NCBI GenBank assembly: GCA_964611805.1
Contig: CAZTBG010000089.1
Location: 1 to 5,569 of the forward strand
Direction: 5' to 3'
Source: W589 sp964611805
Lineage (GTDB): Bacteria > Chloroflexota > Dehalococcoidia > Dehalococcoidales > Fen-1064
DNA: 5,569 nt
This document shows positions 5,161-5,569 of the stretch, piece by piece (the stretch's first letter is position 1; each line of letters begins with the position of its first letter). The translations under genes and the position numbers were made by a program. The notes beneath the pieces were generated by a model, which did no database searches, was not told the DNA's origin, and saw only the letters and a program-made list of their open reading frames with translations.

Positions 5161-5569
5161 ATGAGCGAGCTAGACATCAGAGAAATAGGCAGCGAGCATG
5201 AATTGCGAGACAGCGCGCGTGTTATCCGGAATGCCTTCAGGACGGTGGCGCTGGATTTTAATCTCACCAGGGAGAACAGCCCCACCCATCCCTCTTTTAT
5301 AACGATAGGAAGGCTAAGAGAAGACCGTGACAGAGGGGTGAAGTTTTTCGGGCTATTCTTGAGAGAAAGGCAAATCGGGTTTATCGCTGTGGAGAGAGCC
5401 GATGCTAACCTCTACTATGTGGAGAGGCTGGCAGTCCTCCCGGAATGGCGCCACCGGGGATATGGTAAAAGGCTGATGGAGTTCGCCTTTCAGCACGCCA
5501 GGGCAAACGGTGGTAAAAAGGTCTCCATCGGCATCATCGATGAGCAGACTATTCTGAAGGACTGGTACA
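5161..5569 (+). CDS. GNAT-family N-acetyltransferase, 3' end beyond window
   Basis: An open frame of 136 codons runs off the right edge, so the C-terminus is missing. The segment VERLAVLPEWRHRGYGKRLMEFA holds the GNAT core: strand 4 (YYVERLAV, 85-92) followed by the acetyl-CoA pyrophosphate-binding motif R-x-x-G-x-G (Arg97-His98-Arg99-Gly100-Tyr101-Gly102). Upstream, FFGLFLRERQIGFIAVERA matches the GNAT beta2-beta3 hairpin. It would transfer an acetyl group from acetyl-CoA to an amine, on an unknown substrate. The ATG at 5161 has only a weak Shine-Dalgarno (CAGG, 5155-5158). The 71-base gap after oadB is A/T-rich with no clear hairpin terminator, so membership of the oadB transcript is possible but unproven. 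Arg is often encoded by AGG/AGA, unlike clpC, where CGx codons dominate, which hints at different codon pressure or origin. Confidence 0.85.
   Translation, partial: MSELDIREIGSEHELRDSARVIRNAFRTVALDFNLTRENSPTHPSFITIGRLREDRDRGVKFFGLFLRERQIGFIAVERADANLYYVERLAVLPEWRHRGYGKRLMEFAFQHARANGGKKVSIGIIDEQTILKDWY

Noticed and set aside
1..5569. CRISPR array, IS element, tRNA or phage genes
   Set aside because: I saw no regularly spaced direct repeats, transposase or integrase motifs, or tRNA cloverleaf anywhere in the window.

Overview
The window looks like ordinary chromosomal DNA of an anaerobic or facultative bacterium. The gene set fits an uncultured member of the Chloroflexota (Dehalococcoidia-like): a ClpC with a UVR-type middle domain, a 5S rRNA gene separated from any 23S gene, a minimal biotin carrier beside sodium-pump decarboxylase subunits, and purine-rich dispersed repeats between genes. 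This assignment is an inference and has not been checked against any database. Every gene I can support lies on the + strand.

Layout. Positions 1-755 are mostly non-coding. They hold a palindromic dispersed-type repeat (37-75), then a compact unit made of an extended -10 promoter, a perfect Shine-Dalgarno, a 32-codon gene (204-302) and a hairpin-plus-T-tract terminator. After that come about 370 bases of degenerate G/A-rich repeats and a promoter region with a 15-bp tandem duplication. A 5S rRNA gene occupies 756-878. The ATP-dependent unfoldase gene clpC (947-3418) follows it after 68 bases with no convincing terminator between. A clear intrinsic terminator ends clpC at about 3490.

A second operon starts right after that terminator: a 73-aa biotin carrier (TTG start), a 47-aa one-helix OadG-like gamma subunit, and an OadB-family beta subunit (GTG start directly abutting the oadG stop). 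Together they form the carrier, membrane anchor and Na+-translocating decarboxylase of a biotin-dependent sodium pump. The carboxyltransferase (alpha) subunit that would define the substrate is not in the window. A GNAT-family acetyltransferase begins at 5161 and runs off the right edge.

The least explained item is the 32-aa CxxC-x2-HH, lysine-tailed protein, because its expression signals are unusually complete for such a small ORF. The 5S-clpC arrangement and the alpha-less pump operon come next. I saw no CRISPR array, insertion sequence, tRNA or phage gene.
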